Of a stretch of DNA of 64,000 nucleotides, positions 1 through 10,756 are shown in pieces. The translations under genes and the position numbers were made by a program. The DNA comes from Scenedesmus sp. ARA3 (Eukaryota > Chlorophyta > Chlorophyceae > Sphaeropleales > Scenedesmaceae). How positions within the stretch are numbered: position 1 is the first letter of the stretch; each line of letters opens with the position of its first letter. The DNA is taken from assembly GCA_004335835.1 (NCBI GenBank), contig RWJK01001720.1, forward strand, positions 88,816-152,815, written 5' to 3'. The notes below the pieces were generated by a model. The model was not told the origin of the DNA and made no database searches. It saw nothing but the letters and a program-made list of their open reading frames with translations.

Positions 1-88
1 CACACACACAGCCATCGTCAAGCATGGCCAGCAGCACATTGCTGCCTTTTGTTCAGCTGACCTGCCAGCTGGCCGCTCACTGTGCTGT

Positions 89-90
<2 letters not shown>

Positions 91-123
<33 letters not shown>
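91..123. repeat. CAG triplet microsatellite
   Basis: An uninterrupted run of about 11 CAG units. No gene is visible around it. Similar CAG/CTG runs recur through the whole window, in exons and in introns. Confidence 0.95.
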
Positions 124-125
<2 letters not shown>

Positions 126-315
126 AGCATGCCTAGCCTAGAATGCTGAGCAGCACACCGCCGTTTTGAAGGTGACAGTGGTGTAGCTGCGGCTGCATGC
201 CCTGCCACCCACTGGCGTGCAGAGGTTCATCCGTGCGAGCCCGCAGCGCGAGAACGTATCCCTGTGGCAAGGGTCGTAGGGGCTGCATGCACACGGGTCA
301 TAGCTAGGTATATAG

Positions 316-540
316 GGGCCATAGTTTCCGTTAGGCCCGTAGTTTCCGTTAGGCCCGTAGATCCCGTTAGGCCCGTAGTTCCCGTCAGGCCCGTAGTTCC
401 CGTTAGGCCAGTGGTTCCCGTTAGGCCCGTAGTTCCCGTTAGGCCCGTAGTTCCCGTTAGGCCCGTAGTTTCCGTTAGGCCCGTAGTTCCCGTTAGGCCC
501 GTAGTTTCCGTTAGGCCCGTAGTTTCCGTTAGGGTCGTAG
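316..540. repeat. 18-bp minisatellite, about 12 units
   Basis: Tandem 18-bp units of the form GGCCCGTAGTTCCCGTTA with single-base variants (TTTCC/TTCCC, one GTCA, one CAGTGG). Because 18 is a multiple of three, both strands stay open: the minus strand reads as repeated NYGPNG and the plus strand as repeated RPVVPV. There is no start context, splice signal or flanking conserved sequence to support a protein, so I annotate it only as a repeat. Confidence 0.95.
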
Positions 541-1918
541 CTGCGCAAGAGGCGCATATGCAGTGCAGGGAGAATACGTGTGAACATGTGAAGGGGTAAA
601 AATCATTGCGCTGGGAGTTACTGCACAGCAGACTCTACTGCAGCTGCATGGTGTCAACCTGACTTTGACGTTACATTTGCCAGTGCCAGCAAATGCACTG
701 CACGCTGCCACCCCGACTGAGTCAGCATGCAGTCAGCTATACTTGAAAAACGCGGCTTGCAACAGCGTGACAGGCGCACATCTGTCTCTGCACCCAAACA
801 CTTCAAACCAGGGCAACAAACAAAAATGCCCTGCGCTTCATATGCTTGTGCATATGAATAGTTCATCGCCGGTTGCACGCCGGGTGCACGCGATGCTCAA
901 CTCACTTGGCGGCAGTCGCAGCAGCTGCAGTGTCCGCACTGTCCGCAGTGTCAACAGTCTCTGCAGCCTTTAAGGTTCGTCCAGCTGCTGTGGTGCACAG
1001 CAATGCCAGTGCCACGGCCACGAGCATGGCGTGATGAGTCAGCATCTTGCGGGGGCGATGCAGTAAGCCTTGGTGCGTTTGTGTTGGGGTGGTGCACCTG
1101 TGCATAGCAGCGGAACGCAGGCAGCGGTGCAGCGCATTGTCAGCAAATGCATCAACTTGGAGTGTCACTGACTGGCTAGTGACTAGCAGCCTTCGCAGGG
1201 AGTGCTGTGTTTCTTCAGCAGGAGCAGCACAGCTGATATGGCAAAGGCAGCAGCAGTCTTGCAAGCGCCATTGTGTACAGCAGCATCAGCAAATGCTGCA
1301 GCTGCAGTGTCGGCCTTGCAGCTTGTCCTCAAAGCAGTGAAGCATGCTAGCGCTAGGAGCCTGCTCGGGGAACCCAAGAACAAGGCTGAACCACACAACT
1401 GTCAGCTGAGGCTTTTATCGGCAGTTGGAGCACTCCGGACATTGGCTGCAGCAGCACTAGCTAGGGTACAGGTGCCTGCTGGCATGACCAATCAAGCCTC
1501 AAAGCAGCAAGCCTGCCAGCCTGCCATCTGCTGAGTCAGGAGGAGAAGGCTGACGGCAGCTGCTTCACATCGCACTGATTGGACATGCTTCTATCTGCCA
1601 AACAAGTTGCCAGCTACACTGCTGCATCCTGAGACACGCTGTGAGCTGCACACGGTGCTGCTACCGTGACCGGCATCAACAGATTGCAGCTCACCTTAAA
1701 AACGGCTTCAAGCGTTTACAACTATTGCGTAGATGACTCAATACCGATGCGCGAATGTAGCGAACTTCTACACGGCTGGTGCTATTCCGGAACGGTAAGG
1801 GAGCAGCAAGGAACAACTTGAAAGGACACAACAGAGCGTTTTAATTTAGTGCAGATGATACTCATGTGAGGATCCAATCGTGGGCTTCATAGACGAATCA
1901 TGTTGTGTCGTGTCCATA
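541..1918. other. no gene recognised
   Basis: Several short overlapping ORFs exist on both strands, rich in A, C, H and S, with no domain, no conserved-looking segment and no consistent splice structure. I see no RNA gene here. Confidence 0.6.
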
Positions 1919-2040
1919 GAAGGTTACGCCCTGCACCCGGTCAGAAGGTTACGCCCTGCACCCCATCTGAAGGTCACGCCCTGCACCCCGTCCGAAGGTC
2001 ATACCCTTAACTCCGTCAGAAGGTCATGCCCTGCACCGCA
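1919..2040. repeat. 25-bp minisatellite, about 5 units
   Basis: Five degenerate units of about 25 bp around AGAAGGTYACGCCCTGCACC. The fourth unit is the most diverged (CATACCCTTAACTCC). No coding sense is apparent. Confidence 0.9.
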
Positions 2041-2918
2041 ATGTACCCCAAGTGCCACTTTCATGCACTTTTGAATTGGGTTCAACACCGCCCGCATCAC
2101 TGGCAGACAGCCTCTGTAGTGACTGCGGGATGTCATATTACGAGTTTTAGAAAATGAACATTCACTGTGCTGCATCTCCAGCCATCCCTGAGCTCAGGCC
2201 AGGCCTTGGCATGCCAAGCCACATGTGCTGCATAAGCAACACACAGACCATGCTCTCAAGTCATATGGTCTTTTGTCTGATGAGTCAATCTGTAACTGTG
2301 GCTTCTGCAGGCTGCAGCAACCGGAATATGGGCACGGGGTCCTGCTGCTTCATTCCATCTGCCGCAGTACCCGGTACTGAGGGCCTGGTGTGATGGCCAG
2401 TCAACTGGCGAGTGTGCAGAATAACTCGCAGCTCGCTTAGTTGCTGATGTCAACTGAGCCGTTACCATGTAGTCGGATTTCGCATTTCAAGTAACAGCGT
2501 CACCGCATGTGCACTGCCTGAGCAGCAGCTGTGGCACGTCACATCACCTGTTACATTACGTGCGCCCACCACCAGGGCGCCTCGATAGTTTCCCGCAAAG
2601 CAATTGCAGCGCAGTGAGATGTTCGAGGCTGCTGTTTTAGTACGTTCATCGGCCGAACTACCGACTACTCCTACAGACTGGCCAGCTTACTGGTGTTTCG
2701 TATATGCAGTCGCAATCCTGCTTTTCATCGAACAAATCCCAACAGCATTGGAGCTTGCAGTAGTTTTGTATCTGCGGCGCCAGCTGAGGCCGCTGATAGG
2801 GCTGCTTCCGGCCTGCGTAGCGGGACTGCCTCTGGCTTTTGGCCTTTTCTTGCGAGAAGCTTCATTTACTGGGCCTCTACTGCATATCTATCACTCTCAA
2901 GATAGCCAGCACGCAGTC
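2041..2918. other. upstream region of the rhodanese gene
   Basis: No independent gene is visible. The reading frame of the downstream first exon is open back to an ATG at 2619, but the extra 100 residues are hydrophobic and unlike anything in the TrhO family. I treat 2619-2918 as probable 5' UTR or promoter, or at most an alternative N-terminus. Confidence 0.5.
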
Positions 2919-4205
2919 ATGCAGCTGTTCAATCATGCCAGCAAGCTTCAGGCACGCTGGGTGACCACTCGAGCCCAGGTGCTGCTGCCACCCCATTTAG
3001 CATCATGCGTCAACAGCAACCGCAACAGCAGCAGCAGCCTATCCCTCAGCAGCATCAGCCAGCTGCTGCATGCCCAGGTGCAGCCAGTCAGCTGCTGCAG
3101 CGGCAGCAGGCGCTGGCAGCACTCAATAGCGGCAGCAGCAGCAGAGGCAGCAGAAGCAGCAGACGAAGCGGCAGCTGGCGGTGCTGCAGCAGCAGTAGAA
3201 GGAGAGCAGCAGCTTGCAGGAGACTGGACCGTTCTCAATTTCTACCACCTGGTGGACCTTGCAGACCCTGAGGAGGTGAGCAACAGGTTTCATGCTGTTG
3301 TAGTTTGACTGTGCTGTGCTGCAGCTGCAGTGCAGAGTTGGGCAGCAGTAATGCCACAGCAACGCAGCATCCAGCATTAGCCGCTTGGCTGTGCACCTGA
3401 TGTGCGTGCTAGGCTGCATGGCTGGCACCAGCAGAGCACAGCAGGCCACTAGCAGCAGCATGCTGCAGCTGCCACTGCTGTTTGTGGCCGTATGCATATG
3501 CAGCATGCAGCAGCAGCAAACTTCTACCACCTGTTGGACCTTGCAGACCCCGAGGAGGTGAGCTGCCAGTTGTGGGTGTGCTGGTCTGTGCGAGTTTTGT
3601 GGTGCTGGTCTGTGCTGCAGCTGCTGCAGGGCCAGGCAGCAGTGCTGCCACAGCAACACAGCATCTAGCAACACGGCTGGGCTGCGCTACAGCAAAGAAC
3701 AGCTGCTGGGCAGCAATGTTGCCACAGCATACAGCACCAGCTGCACGGCTGTGCACCGCTGCTGCCTGTGCTGGAGTGCATGCCTGGCTGGCACCAGCAG
3801 AGTAGCCATCTAGCAGCAGCAGCAGCAGCATGAAGCTGCTGCCGCTGCAAATCATGGTGGTAGCAGGTACAGCGAGCAGCAGCCAGGAATCTGCACATGC
3901 AGCATGCACGCAGGGACGTATGCTTGCTCTTGTTGTGGCACCACTGGCCATTCAGTGACATGGTAAGCTTGTGACTAGCTGACTGGATGCTGTCATGGCA
4001 CGACAGGGGCAGTGGCGCCATGACCACAGCAGGTATGGCTCTGCATGCAACAGGTTGCAACAGGTTGCGGCACATGTATAAGTACTGCTGCCTGGTGCGT
4101 TATGCTGCGTCTGACGTCCCTGCAGATGCTGGCGCGCCACAAGGCCTTTATTTTTCGCAATGGCCTGGACTCCATCTTATTACTCAGTTGAAGGAGATTT
4201 GACGC

Positions 4206-4255
<50 letters not shown>

Positions 4256-4541
4256 AATGTGCCTGCAGATGCTGGCGCGCCACAAGGCCTTCATTTCTAG
4301 CAATGGCCTGGACTCCATCTGCGGCCGCATCTACATCAGCGCCCAGGGCATCAACTGCCAGGGAGGGGGGCTCAGGGAACACACAGAGGTGCGCAGCAGC
4401 AGCAGGAGCAGCAGCCGCAGCAGCTGCAGCGGCAGCAGCAGCAGCAGCAAGCGCAGCAGCGGCAGCAGCAGGGCCAGTGTATGTTTTTGTTGTGGGGCAT
4501 CAACTGCCAGGGAGGGGGGCTGCGGGAGCACACAGAGGTGC

Positions 4542-4574
<33 letters not shown>

Positions 4575-6171
4575 CATGCGTGCATGTCACACAAACGCAG
4601 TGTTCGTGGGTGTGGTGTTGTTTGTCAGCAATGGCTGCGAGTGGTCAGCGGGAGGCTTGACAGCAGCAGCAGGGCAGGTGGCATAGCTGCAGCAGCAGCG
4701 GCTGCAGCATGCACTGTTTGTGCGGAAGAGCTGCAGCAGCAGCTGCAGGGCACCGGCCGCACCTGTAGGGGGACATGGGAGTTGTCAGCAGGCATGAAGA
4801 TGCCTGCGGGCATTGACTTCAGTAGCAGCAGCAGCAACAGCAGGTGCATCATCCGCTTGTCTGGTGCCCGCGGCGCGCTTGGTGCATGCTGCTCCATGTG
4901 AAAACCTGCGATGGCGATGCTCTTCTGCTGTCGCTTTCCTTTTACAGGCATACGTTGCCTGGGTGGCGGCCCAGCCAGAATTTGCCGGCCTCTTCCACAC
5001 GCTGTGGCCCACAGCAGGCCCTGCCTTCCCCAAACTGTGCCTGAAATACAAACCAAACCTGATCAGCGTAGCAGGAGGCATGGCTGCCATCCCCTGCACG
5101 CATAATCGCATCTGCCAACACCCCAAGCTGCTCCCCACCAACCTGTTTTTTGCTGTATTCCGCCTTGTGCTTCTGGTGTTGCAGGCATATGTGGCCTGGG
5201 TGGCTGCCCAGCCGGAGTTTTCCGGCCTCTTCCACACGCTGTGGCCCACAGCAGGCCCGGCTTTCCCCAAGCTTCGCTTGAAATACAAACCAAACCTGAT
5301 CAGCCTGGTGGGAGGCATGGCGGCCATCCCCTGCACGCAGATCCACATCTGCCAACACCCCAAGCTGCTCCTCACCAACTGGTTCTCACCTGTATTCCGC
5401 CTTTTGCTTCTGGTGTTGCAGGCGTATGTGGCCTGGGTTGCCGCCCAGCCAGAATTTGCCGGCCTCTTCCACACGCTGTGGCCCACAGCAGGCCCCGCAT
5501 TCCCCAAACTGCGCCTTAAATACAAGCCCAACCTGATCAGCTTGGCAGGAGGCATGGCAGCCATCCCCTGCACCGACCCAGCCATGAGGGCGACGCCGCT
5601 GCAGCCGCAGCAGTGGCGGGAGAAGCTGGATGCGGCCGATGCGGTAAATGCGGCGGTGGCGGCGGGCGCTGAGGTGCCGGTGGGTTAGGCACACATGCTG
5701 CGCGCATGCTGCCTGCGAGAGCACGTGTGTGATTGGTCAGACGCATGGCAATGTGGCAGCATGGCAGTGTGTGCTGTTTTCTGTCCGTCTCCAAGTCGTT
5801 GCGAACTGGTACACAGATTCAAGTTTCAGTTTGCACATGCGATTTCATGTAGCGTTTCTGTATCTGATGTTCACACCTCCGTGCGTGCTGGCGGCCTGGC
5901 GGCACTGTGCTGTGTGCCGGCAGTGCCCCGCCGTGCAGCCTTGTGCTGTAAGCCGCTGCGCACCACATCACTCCTGCTCCTGCTTACCCGGCACTGACAG
6001 CACCTCGAGTGACCAGGGTCAATGAAGGGCGGTGCATGCAGCATGGCTGCCCTCGGTTGTCGACACTTTGGCATGCTGCTCTGCTGTCCTAGACAGGCTT
6101 CTAGTACATGCAGTGATGTACGTAGCTGTTTCTCTCCATGCGCGCTTACGCAGCTGACAACACTTTTTGCA

Positions 6172-6210
<39 letters not shown>

Positions 6211-6636
6211 GCAAGCGCGTGGTGGTGATGGACCTGCGCAACGACTACGAGTGGGACGCGGGGCACTTCGACTGGGCCCCGCGGCCAGATGAAGAAGTGT
6301 TTGCAGGTTGGTTGGTTGGTTGGTCAGTCAGCGACAGTTGCTTGTCAATGCTGTGTGCTGTGTTCTTGGTCACAGTGGAACGCCGGGCACTTCGACTGGG
6401 CCCCGCGGCCGGATGAAGAAGTGTTTGCAGGTGTGTAGGTGACTGCTGATGCATTCTCGGTGGTGCTGATGCATGCTGATACATGCTAATGCTAATGCTG
6501 ACGATGTTGCTGGTGCTGCTGCGGATGTATGCTGATGCTGATGCATCCTTGAGCGCTTTGACAGGGGCTTGCGTGGTTATGTGGGCTGCTTTGATTGGGC
6601 GTCTTCGCGTGCTGCACACCCATGTGACTGCCACCA

Positions 6637-6679
<43 letters not shown>

Positions 6680-8144
6680 AGAGACGCCTGGAGTAGGGGA
6701 GCACAGTGTGCCCACCCCACTCAAAGGCACCGACCCAGAGAACACAGAGGTCATGGTGAGACGCATTTGGTTGCTCACAGCAGGGCTACTTGCGTGTCAT
6801 GGCCGCGGTTGGTGCTGTTGGCTTAGTGGATCATCTTTCTTAGCTTGCCCTAAGATTTCAACGAACATAAGCCCCTGCTTCTCTCATGCGGCGCGTGCAG
6901 CACCTGCCTATCCATAATCACTTCTCTGGCCACATGCCCTGCAGCAAGCCTGTGTACAGCCTAAACTGCCTGCGTTCTCACGCAGACTTACTGCACTGGC
7001 GGCATCAGCTGCGATGTGTACAGTGCGCTGCTGCGCTGCTGTGTTCCCGCTCCCACATCGTCCGCCTGCATTTTCTGGCTTTCTCGTGTGCAGATGTACT
7101 GCACTGGCAGCATCAGCTGCGATGTGTACAGTGCGCTGCTGCGCCAGAAGGGCTGCAAACCCTCATGTTTGTTGCGTCTAATTGAACATGCACACTTCTA
7201 TGTTTTGCCGCAGATGTACTGCACTGGCGGTATCCGCTGCGACGTGTACAGCGCGCTGCTGCGCCAGAAGGGCTTCAAGAACCTGTACACGCTGCACGGC
7301 GGCATCCAGCACTACCTGAAGGAGGAGGGCAGCGAGCACTGGCAGGGCAGCCTGTTCGTGTTTGACGGGCGCATGGCAATTAATCCCGCTCTAGACGGCA
7401 AGCTGCAGGAGGGTGAGTACTGCTGTCAATTGTTCGATGTGACGGCTGCAAGCAGTGTGATGCTGAGATGTGTTTTCTGACGGGCGCATGGCAATTAATC
7501 CCGCGCTGGACGGCAAGCTGCAGGAGGGTGAGTGCCAGGGGTTCGCACATCGCATATCGTTAATGGAGAAATAGAAGGCTGCACGCCCCCACATGAGCAG
7601 GTGTGTAATTGTGTGGACCTGGACATCCCATAGCTGCTCCTCACCAGACTAGACGTGTCAAGCTTGATCTGCTGTTGAAGTTGCTGCCTGAAGAAGTCAC
7701 TCTCTGCCAGGGCTGAAGCTGCGTTTGTATCATGTGGCATGCTGACCCTGTTGCTTGCTGCCCCGCAAACCATGTGGTGTGCAGGTGAGGGCCTGCCTGC
7801 TGCCGTGCCCTGCAGCATGTGCGGCGAGGCGCCCGCTGCGCTGCCGCACGTCAACTGCGCCAACATTGACTGCAACGAGCTCTTCATCGCCTGCAACGCC
7901 TGCAAGACCAAGTGAGGCCGGCAGATTGTGCTTCGTTGGAAGGTTATGGTGCCACCTGCACTTGCTGCATGGTGGTGCAGTGCTTGCTGGCAGCTGCCTG
8001 GGAACGGACACATGTAGGGAATCACTAGGCGGCCGCTCACCATACGTGCCACAGTTTGCTGTTGCTTACAACACGCACAACAAGGCTTGTTGCTCCCCAC
8101 ACCCTGGGCTGTGCTTCTGACCCTGCCGCTGACACTGCTGCTGC

Positions 8145-8177
<33 letters not shown>

Positions 8178-8788
8178 CGCCAGGTTTCACGGCTGCTGCT
8201 GCGAGGCGTGCCAGTCAGCGCCGCGGCTGCTGCGGCCCATCAAGATCAACGGCGGCAACTACGGCGCATGGGGCAACTACGCAGACAGGGACAGCCTGTC
8301 GCCAGTCATCGCCACGGGACGTAGCCGTGCGTGTTCACCCCTCATGCATGCTGATATGTATCAAGGATATTTGGGGCTGGGCTGGTTCTTATAGGCAGCT
8401 TGATGGCAGCGTTATCGGGCCAAGAGTCGTCAGCAGCATTGGGCTGCACATGCCGCCACGTTGTGTGTTTCAAGGCAGCAGGTGTTACATGCTGCTGGCA
8501 TGTTGGACGATCCCTTCTTGCCGCCCTTTCTGGCAGACCCTATTGTCAACACCACCGTCGACACCAACAACAGCAAGCAAACAACCTGACTATTATGCAC
8601 ATGCAGATGAGGGCCGCGTAGCGCGCCGCGCGCGGCGGCGAGAAGCGCAGCAGGCCAAGCGGGAAGAGATCATGGAGCAGCGCAAGGAGCTGCGCGCAGC
8701 CATCAAGGCGGCGGTTAGAGCAGCAGAGGAGGCGGACGCAGCGCAGCAGGCCACAGCAGAGGCAGCGAAGCAGCCGGCTGTGGCGTGA
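2919..8788 (+). CDS. Rhodanese-domain protein, TrhO/UPF0176 type (tRNA uridine hydroxylase-like), probably organelle-targeted
   Basis: Exons: 2919-3275, 4269-4388, 5422-5643, 6210-6306, 6682-6755, 7214-7412, 7785-7911, 8184-8320, 8607-8788. Phases match and give about 504 residues. Domains in order: an R/S-rich start resembling a transit peptide; the N-terminal TrhO domain (FYHLVDLADPEE, then GRIYISAQGIN, then FPKLRLKYKPNLI and RATPLQPQQW); the rhodanese core (VVMDLRNDYEWDAGHF, active-site loop MYCTGGIRCDVYS, FVFDGRMA); a Cys-rich C-terminal part (HVNCANIDCNELFIACNACK, then GCCCEACQ) ending in a basic Q/A-rich helix. Bacterial TrhO hydroxylates U34 of tRNAs, and plants have organellar relatives; activity here is inferred. 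The ATG at 2919 is preferred over 2619 because of the transit-like sequence. Five of the eight introns carry copies of adjacent exon edges. Confidence 0.88.
3518..3557 (+). repeat. copy of rhodanese exon 1 3' end with donor
   Basis: This segment repeats the last 40 or so bases of exon 1 (FYHLLDLADPEE) with few changes and is followed by the same GTGAGC donor. It lies in intron 1, about 280 bp after the true donor, and could act as a decoy donor. Confidence 0.9.
4126..4180 (+). repeat. copy of rhodanese exon 2 5' end with acceptor
   Basis: It repeats the start of exon 2 (MLARHKAF, NGLDSI) right after a CCTGCAG acceptor, 143 bp upstream of the true exon 2 start. It diverges into non-matching sequence after about 52 bp. 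Confidence 0.9.
4209..4255 (+). repeat. CTG microsatellite just upstream of exon 2
   Basis: About 15 CTG units end 13 bp before the exon 2 acceptor, in the position of a polypyrimidine tract. Confidence 0.9.
4494..4538 (+). repeat. copy of rhodanese exon 2 3' end with donor
   Basis: It repeats GINCQGGGLREHTE and the GTGCGCAGCAGC donor context of exon 2, 150 bp after the true donor. A CAG run follows both copies. Confidence 0.9.
4948..5643 (+). repeat. three tandem copies (237-bp unit) of rhodanese exon 3 plus its upstream intron end
   Basis: Copies of the exon start at 4948, 5185 and 5422, exactly 237 bp apart, each right after a CAG acceptor. Each carries AYVAWVAAQPEF, FHTLWPTAGPAFPKL and KYKPNLIS. 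Only the third continues into DPAMRATPLQPQQW and has a usable donor (GTAAAT at 5644), so it is taken as the real exon. Since 237 is a multiple of three, a single frame stays open through all three copies and the intron pieces between them. Confidence 0.93.
6376..6430 (+). repeat. copy of rhodanese exon 4 3' end with donor
   Basis: It repeats the 3' half of exon 4 (GHFDWAPRPDEEVFA) and a following GT. It lies 124 bp after the true donor at 6307. Confidence 0.9.
6986..7160 (+). repeat. two copies of rhodanese exon 6 5' end with acceptors
   Basis: Copies at 6986-7040 and 7094-7160 repeat the active-site loop segment (YCTGGISCDVYSALLR and MYCTGSISCDVYSALLR), each after a CAG acceptor. Both have Ser where the true exon 6 (7214) has Arg after GGI, so they would change the loop if spliced in. 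Confidence 0.9.
7469..7528 (+). repeat. copy of rhodanese exon 6 3' end with donor
   Basis: It repeats DGRMAINPALDGKLQEG and the GTGAG donor of exon 6, 116 bp after the true donor. Confidence 0.9.
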
Positions 8789-10756
8789 GAGGGGCATTGG
8801 CTCTTTCAGGTGGCATCTGATTATTTGTCTCAGATCAGCAGCAGAGGTAGGCAACCAGCGGTTGGGGAGGTGAGAGGCTGGTTGCGGCCATGATATATCT
8901 GCTTCAACAAGCTGCAGCTTATGTGCTTGAGCTGTGGATGTGCTGATGTGTCATGACTTTGTGTGCAGGGGATTCTTGACACATGGTTTGTAGCGTGATG
9001 GCGGGCAGCTGTGCAGCGCTCGAGTGTGACATGTGTGTGAGTGAGACGGTGTGATTTGGAAATGTGCAGGGCTTCCATGTCTGACAGTTAGTGTCACATG
9101 TTACTTCATACTGGGTTATGGACAAGCAGTGCATTGTGCTAATCACCTGCTGGTAGCTGCATTCACAGAGAAGTCAGCAGTTTTGGTGCCTTGCTGGTAC
9201 ATAGCGCTGCGGCTGTTACGTTGTAGCCTACAGCAGTTATTGTTGAATCATCGATTATGATTCAACAATAATCGATGATGATCTTCCTGGCAAACAAGGT
9301 TGAAGCGCGCACACGGCATCAAGCTGCACAGCACGGCTGGTATATTCAAGGGTAATAACGTGCAAGCAGGTCAATCATTTCAGGTATATCATTTCATGCA
9401 ACATAATGCGTACTCACATAGCAAGAAGGGGCCCCCCAGGACCAGCATGGCTGCTGCAACTCCAATGTTGTGGTGCTGCTGCTCCTCCTATTTGTTCTAG
9501 TATTACCTGCATTCGAAAGAAAACCTGGTCAGTGCCGCCCTCAGTAGCCACGATGGCCTGGGGGCAACGGCACTGACGGTGCCACCAGCGGCTGTTGTGC
9601 ACTTGCTGGCTGTCTGGACTGCTGTCTGACCGTCATTCAGTGACTGGTGCTGTATCACAGTGATGCAGTGACTTTGTAACAGCTTCTTCATGGGATGTGC
9701 ACAGCAGCAGTCGCAAGCTCTCCTGTTCCGCGACAGCATCTACTAGATGCGGTAGTACCCTGCTTTGAACGCTGCTTGCTGAGAACCCTAATGCAGTTTG
9801 TTGCTTGAAACAGCAGGGCATGCGTGTGATTGTTGTGACGCTCGCTGATTGTGCTGGTAGCTCCTGCCATACTACATTGCGCAGCGCTGCTCATTGCAAG
9901 CAGTGTCACCAGCAGCACAAGTGCGGCAGAGCCTCTGCAGCTGGCGGCCATGGCCAGCTGCTGCTGCTGCTGTGGCAGGGTGCAGTGACACACCTTGACG
10001 GCAACCCATCCGACAAGTCAGCGTCGTTGCTCGATGTATCTAATATTATAACACGTTTAGTCACCAGGCTCAGCCAGGAAAATTGGAATCCCCACAGGGA
10101 TCAGAGTGTTTTGGGCTTTGGGCTTTTGTACAACTTGGATGCCTGCCTTGAGGAGACAGCGCTTCCGTTTCTGCTGATACGTCGTTCACAAGCTGTGTGG
10201 ATATTCATTTGTGATAGCTGGTGCTGCCTCACGACTGTGAACAATTCATGTCAGGTGAACGCCCAGCGAAGAACGCAGCAGGCGCTTCAGACCGCACAGT
10301 TGGAGGTTTTCGGGCATGAATATGCTAGTGAGGCAGCACGCTAGTTGCTGCAGGTGAGGTTTCGGAGCGATCTCTTTTGGCAGAGGTGCACGGCAGGGTG
10401 CTTGCAAGCAGCCATGTCTCCGCTTGGACTGTAAGTTTATGCTAGAAAAATTTCATGCTGATTATTTGCTTTCAATCCTACTCGGATGTCTGATAAGTGA
10501 GGCTCGCATCACCACTGGGGATTCTGCACTGGCACCAGACCGCTTGCGGTGACACAGCAATAGTGGCCTAGCTCGACGAACGTATAGGCTTGTGTTGATG
10601 CAATAGAAGCTGCAGACCAGTTGGCCTGTATCGTGCCGTGCGTATCCGTACTCGCCCACTGTGGTACTTGCCATGGTGGATGGATCTTACGCTGCCATGG
10701 CGGAAAACAACAATACCAAGCGCTCACTCGCTTATTGAAACTTATTCTCTGGCATT
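8789..10756. other. no gene recognised
   Basis: Short ORFs only. The longest (9805-10344, plus) has no domain and no conserved-looking stretch. A pair of overlapping inverted repeats lies at 9237-9279. The right end serves as the upstream region of the lipase gene. Confidence 0.55.
9237..9279. repeat. two overlapping inverted repeats (mutually exclusive hairpins)
   Basis: Arms 9237-9250 and 9258-9271 are perfect 14-bp inverted complements with a 7-base loop. The left-arm/loop segment 9247-9258 is also the perfect complement of 9268-9279. The two hairpins share bases and cannot form together. The site lies about 450 bp downstream of the rhodanese stop codon. Confidence 0.9.

Noticed and set aside
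138..587. 149-residue minus ORF of NYGPNG repeats
   Set aside because: It is the reading of an 18-bp minisatellite; the opposite strand is equally open and there is no other gene evidence.
2604..2918. Hydrophobic N-terminal extension of the rhodanese protein
   Set aside because: It is in frame but has no family counterpart; the ATG at 2919 gives a better transit-like N-terminus. Kept as an alternative only.
9805..10344. 179-residue plus ORF between the rhodanese and lipase genes
   Set aside because: Cys/His/Ser-rich frame typical of non-coding sequence in this window; no domain, no splice logic.
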